Positions 9,470 to 18,470 of a DNA stretch of 64,000 bases are shown in pieces. Within the stretch, counting starts at the first letter, position 1. Every line of letters begins with the position of its first letter. The DNA lies in NCBI RefSeq assembly GCF_000621745.1, contig NZ_JHXK01000019.1:96645-160644 (forward strand), read 5' to 3'. The stretch comes from Clostridium beijerinckii HUN142 (GTDB lineage: Bacteria; Bacillota; Clostridia; Clostridiales; Clostridiaceae). The notes beneath the pieces were generated by a model, which made no database searches, was not told the DNA's origin, and saw only the letters and a list, made by a program, of their open reading frames with translations. The position numbers and the translations under genes are program-made.

Positions 9470-9910
9470 ATGTTTAAAGGATTTAAAGAGTTTGCGATGA
9501 AAGGGAACATGGTCAGTCTAGCAGTAGGAGTTGTTATTGGTGGGGCTTTTAGTAAAATTGTTACATCTTTAGTTAATGATATTATAATGCCGTTAGTTGG
9601 ATTGTTAATGGGAAAGGTTGATTTCTCTAATTTATTTGTTACTTTAGGAAGCGGAAATTTTAAAACTGTCCAAGAAGCTAAAGATGCAGGAGTACCTACA
9701 GTGAACTATGGAATATTTATAAATAACATAATAGATTTTCTGATTGTAGCATTCTCAATTTTTATTATTATACAGCAAATAAGCAAGTTTTCTAAGAAAA
9801 GGGGAGAAAATATTATTCCTGATAAGAAAAAATGTAAATATTGTTATACTGAAATTCATCAAGATGCAACAAGATGTCCTAATTGTACATCTCAATTAAA
9901 AGAAAATTAG
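9470..9910 (+). CDS. mscL: Large-conductance mechanosensitive channel MscL with C-terminal zinc ribbon
   Basis: 146 residues. The MscL core is clear: [40 protein letters not shown] forms the N-terminal amphipathic helix and first membrane helix, and [23 protein letters not shown] the second. The channel opens under membrane tension to release solutes in osmotic downshock. The unusual part is the tail: the normal C-terminal bundle is replaced or followed by a four-cysteine ribbon, Cys122-x2-Cys125 and Cys136-x2-Cys139. Zinc-ribbon tails occur on some Firmicute membrane proteins, but their role in MscL is unknown to me. It is a single gene with an AAAAGGAG ribosome binding site, 200 bases after the maltodextrin terminator. 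Confidence 0.93.
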   Translation: MFKGFKEFAMKGNMVSLAVGVVIGGAFSKIVTSLVNDIIMPLVGLLMGKVDFSNLFVTLGSGNFKTVQEAKDAGVPTVNYGIFINNIIDFLIVAFSIFIIIQQISKFSKKRGENIIPDKKKCKYCYTEIHQDATRCPNCTSQLKEN

Positions 9911-10062
9911 ATAAGCGAATTGGTATATAAATACAGAAAAATGAAGGAAAAGTATTTTTAAATTTCATATTTGTGAAAAAAAACAACTTGTAACTATAGT
10001 GAGAATCGTGTAAAAATTAATAGAAAAGATAAATAACATATAGCATTTGGCGTTAAATATGT

Positions 10063-10161
10063 TATAATCAATGTATTAATTTTTAAATGAATAAAATCTA
10101 TATTATGACAACTTATGAGTTGTGAAAATTGCATAATTAGTTTCGAACGACTAATACATGC
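10063..10161 (+). promoter_or_regulatory. Extended -10 promoter and leader stems before pyc
   Basis: In the 308-base gap after mscL, TGTTATAAT (TATAAT at 10063-10068) is an extended -10 element. Two stems follow in the leader: ACAACT/AGTTGT (10108-10123), and GCATAATTAGT (10131-10141) against ACTAATACATGC (10150-10161). No known riboswitch motif is recognised and there is no U-run. Confidence 0.45.
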
Positions 10162-10218
10162 ATCAAAAAAATAATTCATATGAAATAAAAAATAAGCATT
10201 AAAGGAGTTGTATTTCAA

Positions 10219-13200
10219 TTGGGGAAAAAATTTAAAAGAGTACTGGTTGCAAACAGAGGGGAAATAGCAATAAGAATTTTCAGAGCTTGTCATGAACTTG
10301 GAATAAGAACCGTGGCTATATACACAGAAGAAGATAAGTTTGCTCTTTTTAGAACTAAGGCTCATGAGGCATACCAAATTGGAAAAAATAAGGGGCCAGT
10401 AGAAGCTTATCTAAACATTGATGAAATAATAAATCTTGCGTTAAAAAAACATGTAGATGCTATCCATCCGGGATATGGGTTCCTATCTGAAAATCCAGAA
10501 TTTGCTAGAAGATGTGAAGAAGCTGGTATAGAATTTATAGGTCCAAAACCAGAAATGATGGATAAGTTAGGGGATAAAATCAAATCAAAAATAGTAGCTA
10601 AAAGTGTTGGTGTTCCAGTAATACCAGGGGTAGAGAAACCTATAGATTCTGAGGATGAAGCTTTTGAAGTTGCTAAAATGTGTGGTTTTCCTGTAATGAT
10701 AAAAGCTGCTGCAGGTGGTGGCGGAAGAGGTATGAGAATAGTAAGAAGCGAGGGAGAACTTCTTGCTGCTTTCAGAAATGCTAAAAATGAAGCTAAAAAA
10801 GCTTTTGGTAATGACGATATGTTTATTGAAAAATATATCGAAGGGCCAAAGCACATTGAAATACAAGTGTTAGGAGATAAATATGGGAATATAGTTCATC
10901 TTTATGAGAGAGATTGCTCTATTCAAAGGAGACACCAAAAGGTTGTCGAAATTGCTCCAGCATTATCATTAACTCAAGAAAAAAGAGAAGAAATTTGTGC
11001 AGATGCACTTAAAATAGCTAAGTCTGTAGGGTATAGAAGTGCAGGAACTTTAGAATTCTTAGTTGATATGCACGAAAATCACTACTTTATAGAAATGAAT
11101 CCAAGAATTCAGGTTGAGCATACTATAACTGAAATGACTACAGGAATTGATATAGTTCAAAGTCAGATCTTAATAGCAGAAGGATATGAATTAGGTTCTA
11201 AAGAAGTAGGAATAAATTCTCAAGATGATATAAAACCAAGAGGATTTGCAATCCAATGTAGAATTACTACAGAAGATCCTACAAACAATTTCTCACCAGA
11301 TACAGGTAAAATTGATGTTTACAGAACTGGATCAGGTTTTGGTATTAGACTTGATGGAGGAAATGGATATAGTGGTGCAATAATAAGCCCATATTATGAT
11401 AGCTTACTTGTAAAGAGTACTGCATATGCAAGAACCTTTGATGATGCAGTTAGAAAATCTATACGTGCAATTAAAGAATTAACAATTTCAGGTGTTAAGA
11501 CTAATGTCGATTTTTTAATAAATGTATTAAACCATGAGAAGTTCAAAAAAGGTGAGTGCGATACTAACTTTATAGCTGACAATCCGCAATTATTTGATAT
11601 AACAGCAAGAAGTGATGAAGAATATAGAATCTTAAAATTTATTGGAGAAAAGGTTGTAAATGAGACTAAAGGAAAGAAGAGAGAATATGATGTACCGGAT
11701 ATTCCAGTTATAACTTCTTTAGATGGATTAAGTGGTACTAAGCAAATCTTAGATGCGCAAGGTCCGGAAGGTGTAGTTAAATGGATAAAAGATCAAAAGA
11801 AGCTGCTTCTTACAGATACAACAATGAGGGATGCACAGCAATCATTAATGGCGACTCGTGTTAGAACTCAAGATATGAAGAATATAGCAAAGGCAACAGC
11901 TGTTTATGGAAATGACTTGTTTTCACTTGAAATGTGGGGTGGAGCCACTTTTGATACAGCTTATAGGTTTTTAAAGGAATCTCCATGGAAGAGGCTTGAG
12001 TCCTTAAGAAAGAGAATTCCCAATGTTATGTTTCAAATGCTTATTAGGGGTGCAAATGCTGTAGGATATAAAAACTATCCTGATAATGTAATAAGAGCAT
12101 TTATAAAGGAATCAGCAGAAAGTGGAATAGATGTATTTAGAATTTTTGACTCACTCAACTGGTTAAAAGGTATAGAGGTGTCATTAGACGAAGTACTAAA
12201 ATGTAATAAGGTAGCAGAAGTTGCATTATGTTACACTGGTGATATTTTGGATGAGACTAGAGACAAATATAGCTTGAAATATTATGTGGATAAAGCTAAG
12301 GAAATTGAAAAAATGGGAGCACATATTCTTGCTATAAAGGATATGTCGGCATTACTTAAACCTTATGCAGCTAAGAAACTTATAACTGCATTAAAGAATG
12401 AAGTTTCAATTCCAATTCATCTTCATACCCATGATACTACTGGTAATGGTGTTGCTACAGTATTAATGGCAGCAGATTCAGGAGTTGATATAGTTGATAC
12501 AACATTTAATAGTATGTCAGGACTTACAAGCCAACCAGCATTAAATTCAATAGTAGCAGCTCTTGGAAATACAAGCAGAGATACTGGTATTGATTTAAGT
12601 GGAATTCAAAAGGTATCTGATTACTGGGATACAGTAAGACCTGTATATAACCAATTTGAATCAGACTTAAAATCAGGAAGTGCCGAAATTTATAAATTTG
12701 AGATTCCTGGTGGACAGTATTCAAACTTAAAACCACAAGTTGAAAGCTTTGGACTTGGTCATAGATTTAATGATGTAAAGCATATGTATAAAAAGGTAAA
12801 TGATATGCTTGGTGATATAATCAAGGTTACCCCTTCATCAAAAATGGTTGGAGATATGGCAATATTTATGGTTAAGAATGATTTAACTCCAGAAAATATT
12901 CTTGAGAAAGCCAAAAACATGGCATTTCCAGATTCTATAGTTTCATACTTTAAAGGAATGATGGGTCAGCCAGAAGGCGGGTTCCCTAAGGAATTACAGG
13001 AACTTGTTTTAAGAGGAGAAGAACCTATAACTGTTAGACCAGGAGAATTACTACCATCGGAAGATTTCGATAAAATTGAAACATATTTAAAAGACAAATA
13101 CAAATTTACGCCATGTATGAAAGATATAATAAGTTATGCATTATACCCAGATGTATTTGAAGCATATATTCAATCTATATTAGAGTATGGTGATTTAAGC

Positions 13201-13659
13201 CGTATGGGCAGCGATATATTCTTCCATGGGCTTGCAGAAGGTGAAACTAGTGAAATTGAAGTTGCAGAAGGTAAGACAATGATTGTTCAGTTAGTTGAAA
13301 TTGGCAAGTTAGATGAGGAAGGAAATAGAACTTTAGATTTTGAAATTAACGGAAATAGAAGAGAAATTAAAATAAAAGATAAAACAGAAAGAATAATAGG
13401 CAACTCAAATTCAGTTATTGCTTCTAAGATGGCTGATACTGATAATAAGTTGGAAATTGGTGCAAGTATTCCAGGAACTATAATTAAGGTACTTGTTAAA
13501 GCTGGAGATACAGTTAAAGAAGGAGATAGTTTACTTGTGGTAGAAGCAATGAAGATGGAAACAAATATTGTTGCATCTAGTGCTGGAACTATTGAATCTG
13601 TTTTAGTAAGTGAAGGCCAACAGGTTAAAACAGGTGAATTATTAGTCAAACTTAAATAG
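10219..13659 (+). CDS. pyc: Pyruvate carboxylase
   Basis: 1146 residues, the usual full length. It makes oxaloacetate from pyruvate, bicarbonate and ATP, feeding the TCA branch and aspartate synthesis. Domains in order: biotin carboxylase (about 1-455; AAAGGGGRGMR glycine loop, EMNPRIQVEHT), carboxyltransferase (about 530-830; TDTTMRDAQQSLMATR, HLHTHDTTGNG), the conserved tetramerisation region, and the biotin carrier domain at the C-terminus with the biotinylation motif EAMKMET near residue 1113. The start is TTG after AAAGGAG at 10201. It stands alone and ends at a perfect terminator. Confidence 0.97.
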   Translation: MGKKFKRVLVANRGEIAIRIFRACHELGIRTVAIYTEEDKFALFRTKAHEAYQIGKNKGPVEAYLNIDEIINLALKKHVDAIHPGYGFLSENPEFARRCEEAGIEFIGPKPEMMDKLGDKIKSKIVAKSVGVPVIPGVEKPIDSEDEAFEVAKMCGFPVMIKAAAGGGGRGMRIVRSEGELLAAFRNAKNEAKKAFGNDDMFIEKYIEGPKHIEIQVLGDKYGNIVHLYERDCSIQRRHQKVVEIAPALSLTQEKREEICADALKIAKSVGYRSAGTLEFLVDMHENHYFIEMNPRIQVEHTITEMTTGIDIVQSQILIAEGYELGSKEVGINSQDDIKPRGFAIQCRITTEDPTNNFSPDTGKIDVYRTGSGFGIRLDGGNGYSGAIISPYYDSLLVKSTAYARTFDDAVRKSIRAIKELTISGVKTNVDFLINVLNHEKFKKGECDTNFIADNPQLFDITARSDEEYRILKFIGEKVVNETKGKKREYDVPDIPVITSLDGLSGTKQILDAQGPEGVVKWIKDQKKLLLTDTTMRDAQQSLMATRVRTQDMKNIAKATAVYGNDLFSLEMWGGATFDTAYRFLKESPWKRLESLRKRIPNVMFQMLIRGANAVGYKNYPDNVIRAFIKESAESGIDVFRIFDSLNWLKGIEVSLDEVLKCNKVAEVALCYTGDILDETRDKYSLKYYVDKAKEIEKMGAHILAIKDMSALLKPYAAKKLITALKNEVSIPIHLHTHDTTGNGVATVLMAADSGVDIVDTTFNSMSGLTSQPALNSIVAALGNTSRDTGIDLSGIQKVSDYWDTVRPVYNQFESDLKSGSAEIYKFEIPGGQYSNLKPQVESFGLGHRFNDVKHMYKKVNDMLGDIIKVTPSSKMVGDMAIFMVKNDLTPENILEKAKNMAFPDSIVSYFKGMMGQPEGGFPKELQELVLRGEEPITVRPGELLPSEDFDKIETYLKDKYKFTPCMKDIISYALYPDVFEAYIQSILEYGDLSRMGSDIFFHGLAEGETSEIEVAEGKTMIVQLVEIGKLDEEGNRTLDFEINGNRREIKIKDKTERIIGNSNSVIASKMADTDNKLEIGASIPGTIIKVLVKAGDTVKEGDSLLVVEAMKMETNIVASSAGTIESVLVSEGQQVKTGELLVKLK

Positions 13660-13670
13660 TAAGAATACAT

Positions 13671-13703
13671 AAATAACCCTATAATATATTTTATAGGGTT
13701 ATT
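13671..13703 (+). terminator. Intrinsic terminator of pyc
   Basis: AAATAACCCTATAA pairs with TTATAGGGTTATTT around a short AT loop. Both sides are AT-rich enough to act in either direction. Confidence 0.8.
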
Positions 13704-13704
13704 T

Positions 13705-14119
13705 ATAGTGAATAGAATATTAACATAGAAGGTTATTATTGTAATTAATCGTTATTTTTATATTGAGATGTTTTATTAGTCAAGGTATATAATAAATAAA
13801 TTAAAAATTTGTATGCATAAGTATTATATGAAAATACATGAAATGACAAGCTTAAAATATAATATAAATATGAAATAAGGAATAGAGTAAGTTATCATTT
13901 TATCTTAACTAAAATATGTATTAATAAGATAAATTTATTATATTATGTAGAAATTTCGTTGAGTATTAGTAGATTTTAAAATATAATGATAATATGATTA
14001 ACTTACAGAACATATTAATTTTTAATGGTGATTTTATAATGAGAGAATTTTGAGGCAGATTAATATTAAAGTTAGGTAGGTTGATAGTAGTTATAAATAA
14101 AAGGGTAGGTGGTGTAATT
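13705..14119. other. Gene-free AT-rich stretch
   Basis: About 415 bases with no frame of useful length and no RNA gene that I can recognise. It presumably carries the promoter for the following response regulator gene, but no clear -35/-10 pair stands out among the many AT-rich hexamers. Confidence 0.5.
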
Positions 14120-14995
14120 ATGAAAAATGTGAATATTGTTATAGTGGATGACTCACCTTTTCAAATTGCTTTATTGAGAGATTTGTTGACAGAAAGTGGA
14201 TTTAATGTTGTGGGGGAAGCAGGTTCTTTAGATGAGACCATTGAAGTTGTTACAAGTATGAAGCCGGATTTAGTAACAATGGATATGACTATGCCAGGAA
14301 CTGATGGATTTGAATGTACAAGAGAGATACATAAAATTGATCCTAATATTAAAGTTATAATTGTTAGTTCTATGATGGATGATGAGATAGTGAGAAAAGC
14401 GAAAAAAAATCATGTATCTGGGTATGCACAAAAGCCAGTAGATTCGGAAGAATTAACATTATTAATAAATAGAGTCATGGCAGATGAAGAATTGTTTCTA
14501 GAATTGGAAGGTCTATATTCAGTAGTGTTTAGAGAGGCTCTCTTAGATGTTTTTAATAAGATTACTAAGACAGTACCAATGATTACACATGAAAGCAATG
14601 AAAATGTTGAGAAAATAAGCAAGGGAATTTCAATTGTCATGGGTGTTATAGGAAAGTATTCTGGAAGAATAATTTTCGATATGTCATTTGAAACTGCCCA
14701 GAGTATAGGAAAAGTACTGCTTAAGAGAGATGTAAAGAATACTGAAGAAATGCTTAATGTTATGTCTGAAATAACGAATATGGCGGCAGGAAATGCATGT
14801 TCGATGATAAATAAAAGAAATAGGATATTTGGATTAAGGGTTGCCCCGCCAACTACATTCCATGGAGAATCAATTAGTATATCGAAAGCAGAATTAGAAA
14901 CTACTTATTCTGCAAATGCAAAAACTCAGTTCGGAGATTTATCAATTAGTATAGGCTTTGGAAGAGGTGAAGGAGAATGGATGTCAATTATATAA
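14120..14995 (+). CDS. Response regulator fused to a CheX-like domain
   Basis: 291 residues when started at the ATG at 14120, chosen because GGGTAGGTGGTG precedes it; an upstream in-frame TTG at 14081 lacks a ribosome binding site. Residues 1-120 are a CheY-like receiver with Asp10-Asp11, phosphoacceptor Asp55 in VTMDMTMPG and Lys in GYAQKPVD. The remaining part is a CheC/CheX-type fold with the helix SEITNMAAGNACSMIN. The family motif is D/S-x3-E-x2-N; here Glu and Asn are present, but Asn stands in the first place. CheX proteins dephosphorylate CheY-P, so this could be a self-contained phosphate sink or a regulated phosphatase. The next gene encodes a second CheX and overlaps by 19 bases. 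Confidence 0.85.
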   Translation: MKNVNIVIVDDSPFQIALLRDLLTESGFNVVGEAGSLDETIEVVTSMKPDLVTMDMTMPGTDGFECTREIHKIDPNIKVIIVSSMMDDEIVRKAKKNHVSGYAQKPVDSEELTLLINRVMADEELFLELEGLYSVVFREALLDVFNKITKTVPMITHESNENVEKISKGISIVMGVIGKYSGRIIFDMSFETAQSIGKVLLKRDVKNTEEMLNVMSEITNMAAGNACSMINKRNRIFGLRVAPPTTFHGESISISKAELETTYSANAKTQFGDLSISIGFGRGEGEWMSII

Positions 14996-15444
14996 ATCCA
15001 ATATTAAATTCTTTTGCAAGTGTATTGCCACAGTTAGGATTGCCTGATGTAGAGAAAAAAGGAATAAGTTTAAAAGGCAGATTTATAGAGAGCCCTGGAG
15101 TTGTCATTATCGTTGGTATTATCGGTGATATTAAAGGTAATGTTATTTATGGCTTAAGTATAGATGATGCAAAACGAATAGCATCAACAATGATGATGGG
15201 AATGCCAGTTGAACAATTTGATGAATTGGCTCAAAGTGCAATTTCAGAACTTACAAATATGTTGACTGCAACTGTAGCAACTAATTTTTCAAAAGAAGAT
15301 ATTAATATAAATATATCTACGCCAACTCTTGTGCATGGAAACTTTACTGCAAATGCAAGTTCAGATAAAGTTGTATGTGTACAAATGGCCGTGGGAGATA
15401 TGACTATTGAAGTTAATATTTCAATGGAGAAAAATACAATTTAG
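14977..15444 (+). CDS. CheX-like chemotaxis phosphatase
   Basis: 155 residues, a full-length stand-alone CheX fold. The catalytic helix is SAISELTNMLTATVATN and fits D/S-x3-E-x2-N fully. The ATG at 14977 lies inside the end of the preceding gene, with AAGGAGA just before it, so the two are translated together. CheX family enzymes remove phosphate from CheY-type receivers; the obvious substrate is the receiver encoded immediately upstream. No other che or flagellar genes are near, so the pair may serve a chemoreceptor pathway elsewhere or a non-motility role. It ends at a clear terminator. Confidence 0.85.
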   Translation: MDVNYINPILNSFASVLPQLGLPDVEKKGISLKGRFIESPGVVIIVGIIGDIKGNVIYGLSIDDAKRIASTMMMGMPVEQFDELAQSAISELTNMLTATVATNFSKEDININISTPTLVHGNFTANASSDKVVCVQMAVGDMTIEVNISMEKNTI

Positions 15445-15464
15445 AATATTTATAATTTTAATAT

Positions 15465-15499
15465 AAAGCCATTTGTGATTTTGAATCATAAATGGTTTT
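15465..15499 (+). terminator. Intrinsic terminator after cheX
   Basis: AAAGCCATTTGTGATT pairs with AATCATAAATGGTTTT (one G-U pair) and ends in T-rich sequence. Confidence 0.85.
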
Positions 15500-15571
15500 A
15501 TTAAAGAAGAATTAGATTATTTAAGGAAGTGAATTCATATAAATAAGAGTATATTTTCAAAGGTTTTAAAG

Positions 15572-16213
15572 GTGTTTTTTGGGATCTCTAGAGATATATT
15601 TTATGCGATCTCAATTATATCTATTATAGTTTTAAGTGTTTTAAATACAACTAGTGTGTATGGTTATGCAATACAAAGATATAAGCTAAATGAATACACA
15701 GGATTATCAGCAGAAGTATTAATGGATAATTATAAAAGAGTAATTGATTATGTCCAGAACCCGTTTATTAAGGAATTAAAGTTTAATAATCTACCTATGA
15801 GCGAATTCGGAAGAATACACTTTTTTGAAGTAAAGAGGATATTTGTAACTCTATATGTAATTGGCATAATATTTATTGGAGTTATAATCTTTAAAATATT
15901 AACTAATAAATCAACTGATTTAAGAAAGAGGCTTATAGCAAATTTTAATAGTGGTGTAAATATAATGGCATTAATATTCATATTTGTTGGTGCAATATCA
16001 GCAAAGGATTTTTCTAAAGCATTCATTTATTTTCATAAAATATTTTTTAGAAATAATTATTGGATATTTGATCCTATAACTGACCCTATAATAAATGCAT
16101 TACCAGAAGAGTTTTTCATGATTGAATTAATGATTATAATAATTTTATTAGTAGTAGTCACGCTAGCTATAAAGATACTTTATATTAGAAATAAGTCAGT
16201 TTCAAAAGGTTAA
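15572..16213 (+). CDS. Integral membrane protein, DUF1461/TIGR01906-like
   Basis: 213 residues from the GTG at 15572. Four hydrophobic segments: about 7-27, 89-108, 126-145 and 188-208. The long first extracellular loop carries NYKRVIDYVQNPF and FNNLPMSEFGRIHFFEVKRIF, which resemble the conserved loop of the DUF1461 family of Firmicute membrane proteins. The function is unknown to me. Start choice is uncertain: GTG has a weak AAAGG at 15559-15563, whereas a better AAGGAAGTG at 15523-15531 lies 8 bases before an in-frame ATA at 15539, with sense codons between. The last codons lie within a long inverted repeat that continues to 16234. Confidence 0.7.
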   Translation: MFFGISRDIFYAISIISIIVLSVLNTTSVYGYAIQRYKLNEYTGLSAEVLMDNYKRVIDYVQNPFIKELKFNNLPMSEFGRIHFFEVKRIFVTLYVIGIIFIGVIIFKILTNKSTDLRKRLIANFNSGVNIMALIFIFVGAISAKDFSKAFIYFHKIFFRNNYWIFDPITDPIINALPEEFFMIELMIIIILLVVVTLAIKILYIRNKSVSKG

Positions 16214-16234
16214 TTATAATTTACTTTTGAAACT
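16198..16234. terminator. Inverted repeat across the end of the membrane-protein gene
   Basis: AGTTTCAAAAG (16198-16208) pairs perfectly with CTTTTGAAACT (16224-16234). There is no U-run. The right arm overlaps the -35 of the crcB promoter, so the stem may end one transcript while the DNA starts the next. Confidence 0.45.
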
Positions 16235-16345
16235 CTCTGATATATAATAACATTTATTGGGAAAACAGATTAAAATATAGCGGGGTTAATGCAAAATGCG
16301 CTATCTTAAAGACTCTTGCTTTAGAAGGCAGGAGTTTTTTTATTA
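16220..16345 (+). promoter_or_regulatory. crcB promoter and attenuator-like leader RNA
   Basis: TTTACT (16220-16225), 17 bases, then TATAAT (16243-16248) would start a transcript near 16255. Within the 107-base leader, ATAGCG (16277-16282) pairs with CGCTAT (16299-16304). Then ACTCTTGC (16312-16319) pairs with GCAGGAGT (16328-16335), followed by seven U: a complete terminator before the gene it should serve. Placement upstream of a fluoride channel suggests a ligand-controlled RNA, but the canonical fluoride-aptamer core is not visible. Confidence 0.6.
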
Positions 16346-16362
16346 TTAAGGAGGAGATTATT

Positions 16363-16740
16363 TTGCAAAAAATTTTATTTGTTGGAATTGGTGGAGGTAT
16401 TGGTGCAATAATCAGGTATTTGGTTACCATCCAATCTGCAAAAATGATTAATTCAGATTTTCCACTAGGTACATTAATAGTAAATGTAGTTGGTGGTTTT
16501 CTTATAGGAACGATAGTAGAACTAAGTATGTCTACAGAGCTTATATCTCCTAATTTGAAGTTATTTTTGACTACAGGAATTATGGGGGGACTCACAACAT
16601 TCTCTACATTTAGTCTTGAGTCAATAAACTTAATAAGTGATGGAAAGTATTTGATTGGAATGGCTAATATTTTTTTAAATTTATTTTTGAGTTTAGGTGG
16701 AGTTGTTTTGGCTAGATTAATATGTAGAATAGCTATCTAA
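16363..16740 (+). CDS. crcB: Fluoride channel CrcB/Fluc
   Basis: 125 residues with four membrane helices, the normal length for one Fluc subunit. Diagnostic stretches are GGGIGAIIRYL at the N-terminus, NVVGGFLIG with the conserved Asn, and GGLTTFSTFSLE with the phenylalanine box that lines the fluoride path. It works as an antiparallel dimer that lets fluoride leave the cell. Only one copy is seen here, consistent with a homodimer; many Firmicutes carry two adjacent genes. The start is TTG after AAGGAGGAG. A leader with a terminator lies upstream. Confidence 0.93.
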   Translation: MQKILFVGIGGGIGAIIRYLVTIQSAKMINSDFPLGTLIVNVVGGFLIGTIVELSMSTELISPNLKLFLTTGIMGGLTTFSTFSLESINLISDGKYLIGMANIFLNLFLSLGGVVLARLICRIAI

Positions 16741-16765
16741 GTTAAGCGTAATAGGGGGCATAGAT

Positions 16766-17455
16766 GTGGAAAAACCTAATATTTTAGTAGTAGAAGATGA
16801 TGAGGAAATAAATAACTTAATTACTGAAGCTTTAATAAAAGAAAGCTATAATATAATTCAGGCTTTTGACGGTAAGCAGGCTATTGAAAAATATAACAAA
16901 GATTATCAGTTAGTTATATTAGACTTAATGCTTCCGTATTTTGATGGTATCGAAGTTTTAAGAAGAATTAGAGATTTAAGTACTGTACCTGTAATTATTC
17001 TTTCAGCTAAATATGAGGAAACGGATAGAATAATTGGACTCAGCATGGGTGCAGACGATTATATGGTAAAGCCATTTTCTGTAAGGGAATTAGTAGCTAG
17101 GGCAAAGGCACAATTGAGGAGATATGTTGATTATAATAGTGTAGAAACTAAGGATGATATTTTACGATATAATGATTTGAAATTAGATACTTTAAATTAT
17201 AAAGTACTCAAAAATGAACAGGAGTTAAGTTTGAGACCAAAGGAATTTGAACTTTTAAAATTGTTCATGTCTAACCCTAGCAGGGTTTTTACAAAAGCCC
17301 AACTATTCAACAGTATATGGGATAATGAATATTTAAATGATGATAATACTGTAATGGTCCATATTAAAAGGCTTAGAAATAAAATTGAGGATAATTCTAA
17401 TGAACCTAAATATATACAAACGGTATGGGGAATAGGATATAAACTTGGTGAATAA
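16766..17455 (+). CDS. OmpR/PhoB-family response regulator
   Basis: 229 residues: receiver domain with Asp53 in LVILDLMLP and Lys in YMVKPFS, then a winged-helix output domain (LSLRPKEFELLKLFMSNP, TVMVHIKRLRNKIE, IQTVWGIGYKL). The GTG start follows AGGGGG. It overlaps or abuts the kinase gene. The downstream BcrA-type ABC transporter makes this look like the regulator of a peptide-antibiotic immunity system, as CprR and its relatives are; that role is inferred from the neighbourhood. Confidence 0.9.
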   Translation: MEKPNILVVEDDEEINNLITEALIKESYNIIQAFDGKQAIEKYNKDYQLVILDLMLPYFDGIEVLRRIRDLSTVPVIILSAKYEETDRIIGLSMGADDYMVKPFSVRELVARAKAQLRRYVDYNSVETKDDILRYNDLKLDTLNYKVLKNEQELSLRPKEFELLKLFMSNPSRVFTKAQLFNSIWDNEYLNDDNTVMVHIKRLRNKIEDNSNEPKYIQTVWGIGYKLGE

Positions 17456-17456
17456 T

Positions 17457-18404
17457 ATGAATACATTAAATTATATATTAATGCTTGTTATAGTTATTTT
17501 TATAATGCTTTTTGTTTCTTTTTTCAAAAAACTAAATCATATTTGTAAGGTACTAGATGAAGTTTCAGATGGAAATTTAAATCAAAGAATAAGATTGCAG
17601 AACAATATAAAATCTTTGAGTACATTAAGTATAAAAGTAAACTCAGTAATAGAAGAATTTCAAAAAGTATATGAAAAAAATAAGAGGAATGAAGAATCAA
17701 GAAAAAAGATGATATCTAATATGTCTCATGATCTTAGAACACCTCTAACTTCAATACTTGGATATATGGAACTTATATTAGACGATAATACTACAGATGT
17801 TAAAGAATTAAGCAAAAGAGAAGAATACTTAAAAATTGTTTATAATAAAGGGAATTATTTATATAATTTAATGGAAGAATTCTTTGAGCTTTCTAAATTG
17901 GATTCTAATGATATTAATTTAGAAATAAAAGAAATAAATGTTTCTGAAATTATAAGGCAGAATATTGTTGGCTTTTTTTATGAAATAAAAAAACTTAACA
18001 TACAGCCTCAAATAAATCTTCCAGAAGATGATGTTTACGCTTTAGGAGATGAAAGAGCATTAAACAGGATTTTAACTAACCTTATAAATAATTCTATAAA
18101 ACATGGATTACAAGGGACAATAATAGGAATTAGCTTAATTAATCAGAAAGATAAAATTTCTGTGGAAGTATACGATAATGGTGCTGGAATACCGGAAAAC
18201 GAGATAAATTATATATTTGATAGATTATATACAGTTGAAAAATCAAGAAGAATTAATACAAGGAGCAGTGGAATTGGGCTAGCTATAGTAAAGAGGCTGG
18301 TAAAGGCTTTAAATGGAACTATTTCAGTTTCTAGTATTCCATTTAAGAAAACAGTATTTACAGTTACATTGCCTCAAAATTTAGATTTGAAAAATATTAA
18401 ATAG
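17457..18404 (+). CDS. Sensor histidine kinase with one membrane segment
   Basis: 315 residues from the ATG at 17457, preceded by GGTGA; an in-frame GTG at 17445 would add four residues. One hydrophobic helix (about 6-23) is followed directly by a HAMP-like linker, so no extracellular sensor domain exists. The H-box is ISNMSHDLRTPLTSILGY with His91. N-box LTNLINNSIKHG, G1 YDNGAGIP and G2 SSGIGLAIVK are intact. Kinases with almost no outside domain usually sense through a partner membrane protein or within the membrane; the ABC permeases at 20.4-21.9 kb are candidates. Confidence 0.88.
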   Translation: MNTLNYILMLVIVIFIMLFVSFFKKLNHICKVLDEVSDGNLNQRIRLQNNIKSLSTLSIKVNSVIEEFQKVYEKNKRNEESRKKMISNMSHDLRTPLTSILGYMELILDDNTTDVKELSKREEYLKIVYNKGNYLYNLMEEFFELSKLDSNDINLEIKEINVSEIIRQNIVGFFYEIKKLNIQPQINLPEDDVYALGDERALNRILTNLINNSIKHGLQGTIIGISLINQKDKISVEVYDNGAGIPENEINYIFDRLYTVEKSRRINTRSSGIGLAIVKRLVKALNGTISVSSIPFKKTVFTVTLPQNLDLKNIK

Positions 18405-18470
18405 TAAGAATAGATAATTTAATAAAAGAATGTGTAAAAATTTATATAAAGATTAAAGGCGGTGGGGTAT

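Noticed and set aside
16277..16300. TAGCGGGGTTA resembling the 3' part of a GEMM-I (cyclic di-GMP) riboswitch
   Set aside because: The rest of the aptamer, including the GCAAAGCC-type core and the first stem, is missing upstream.
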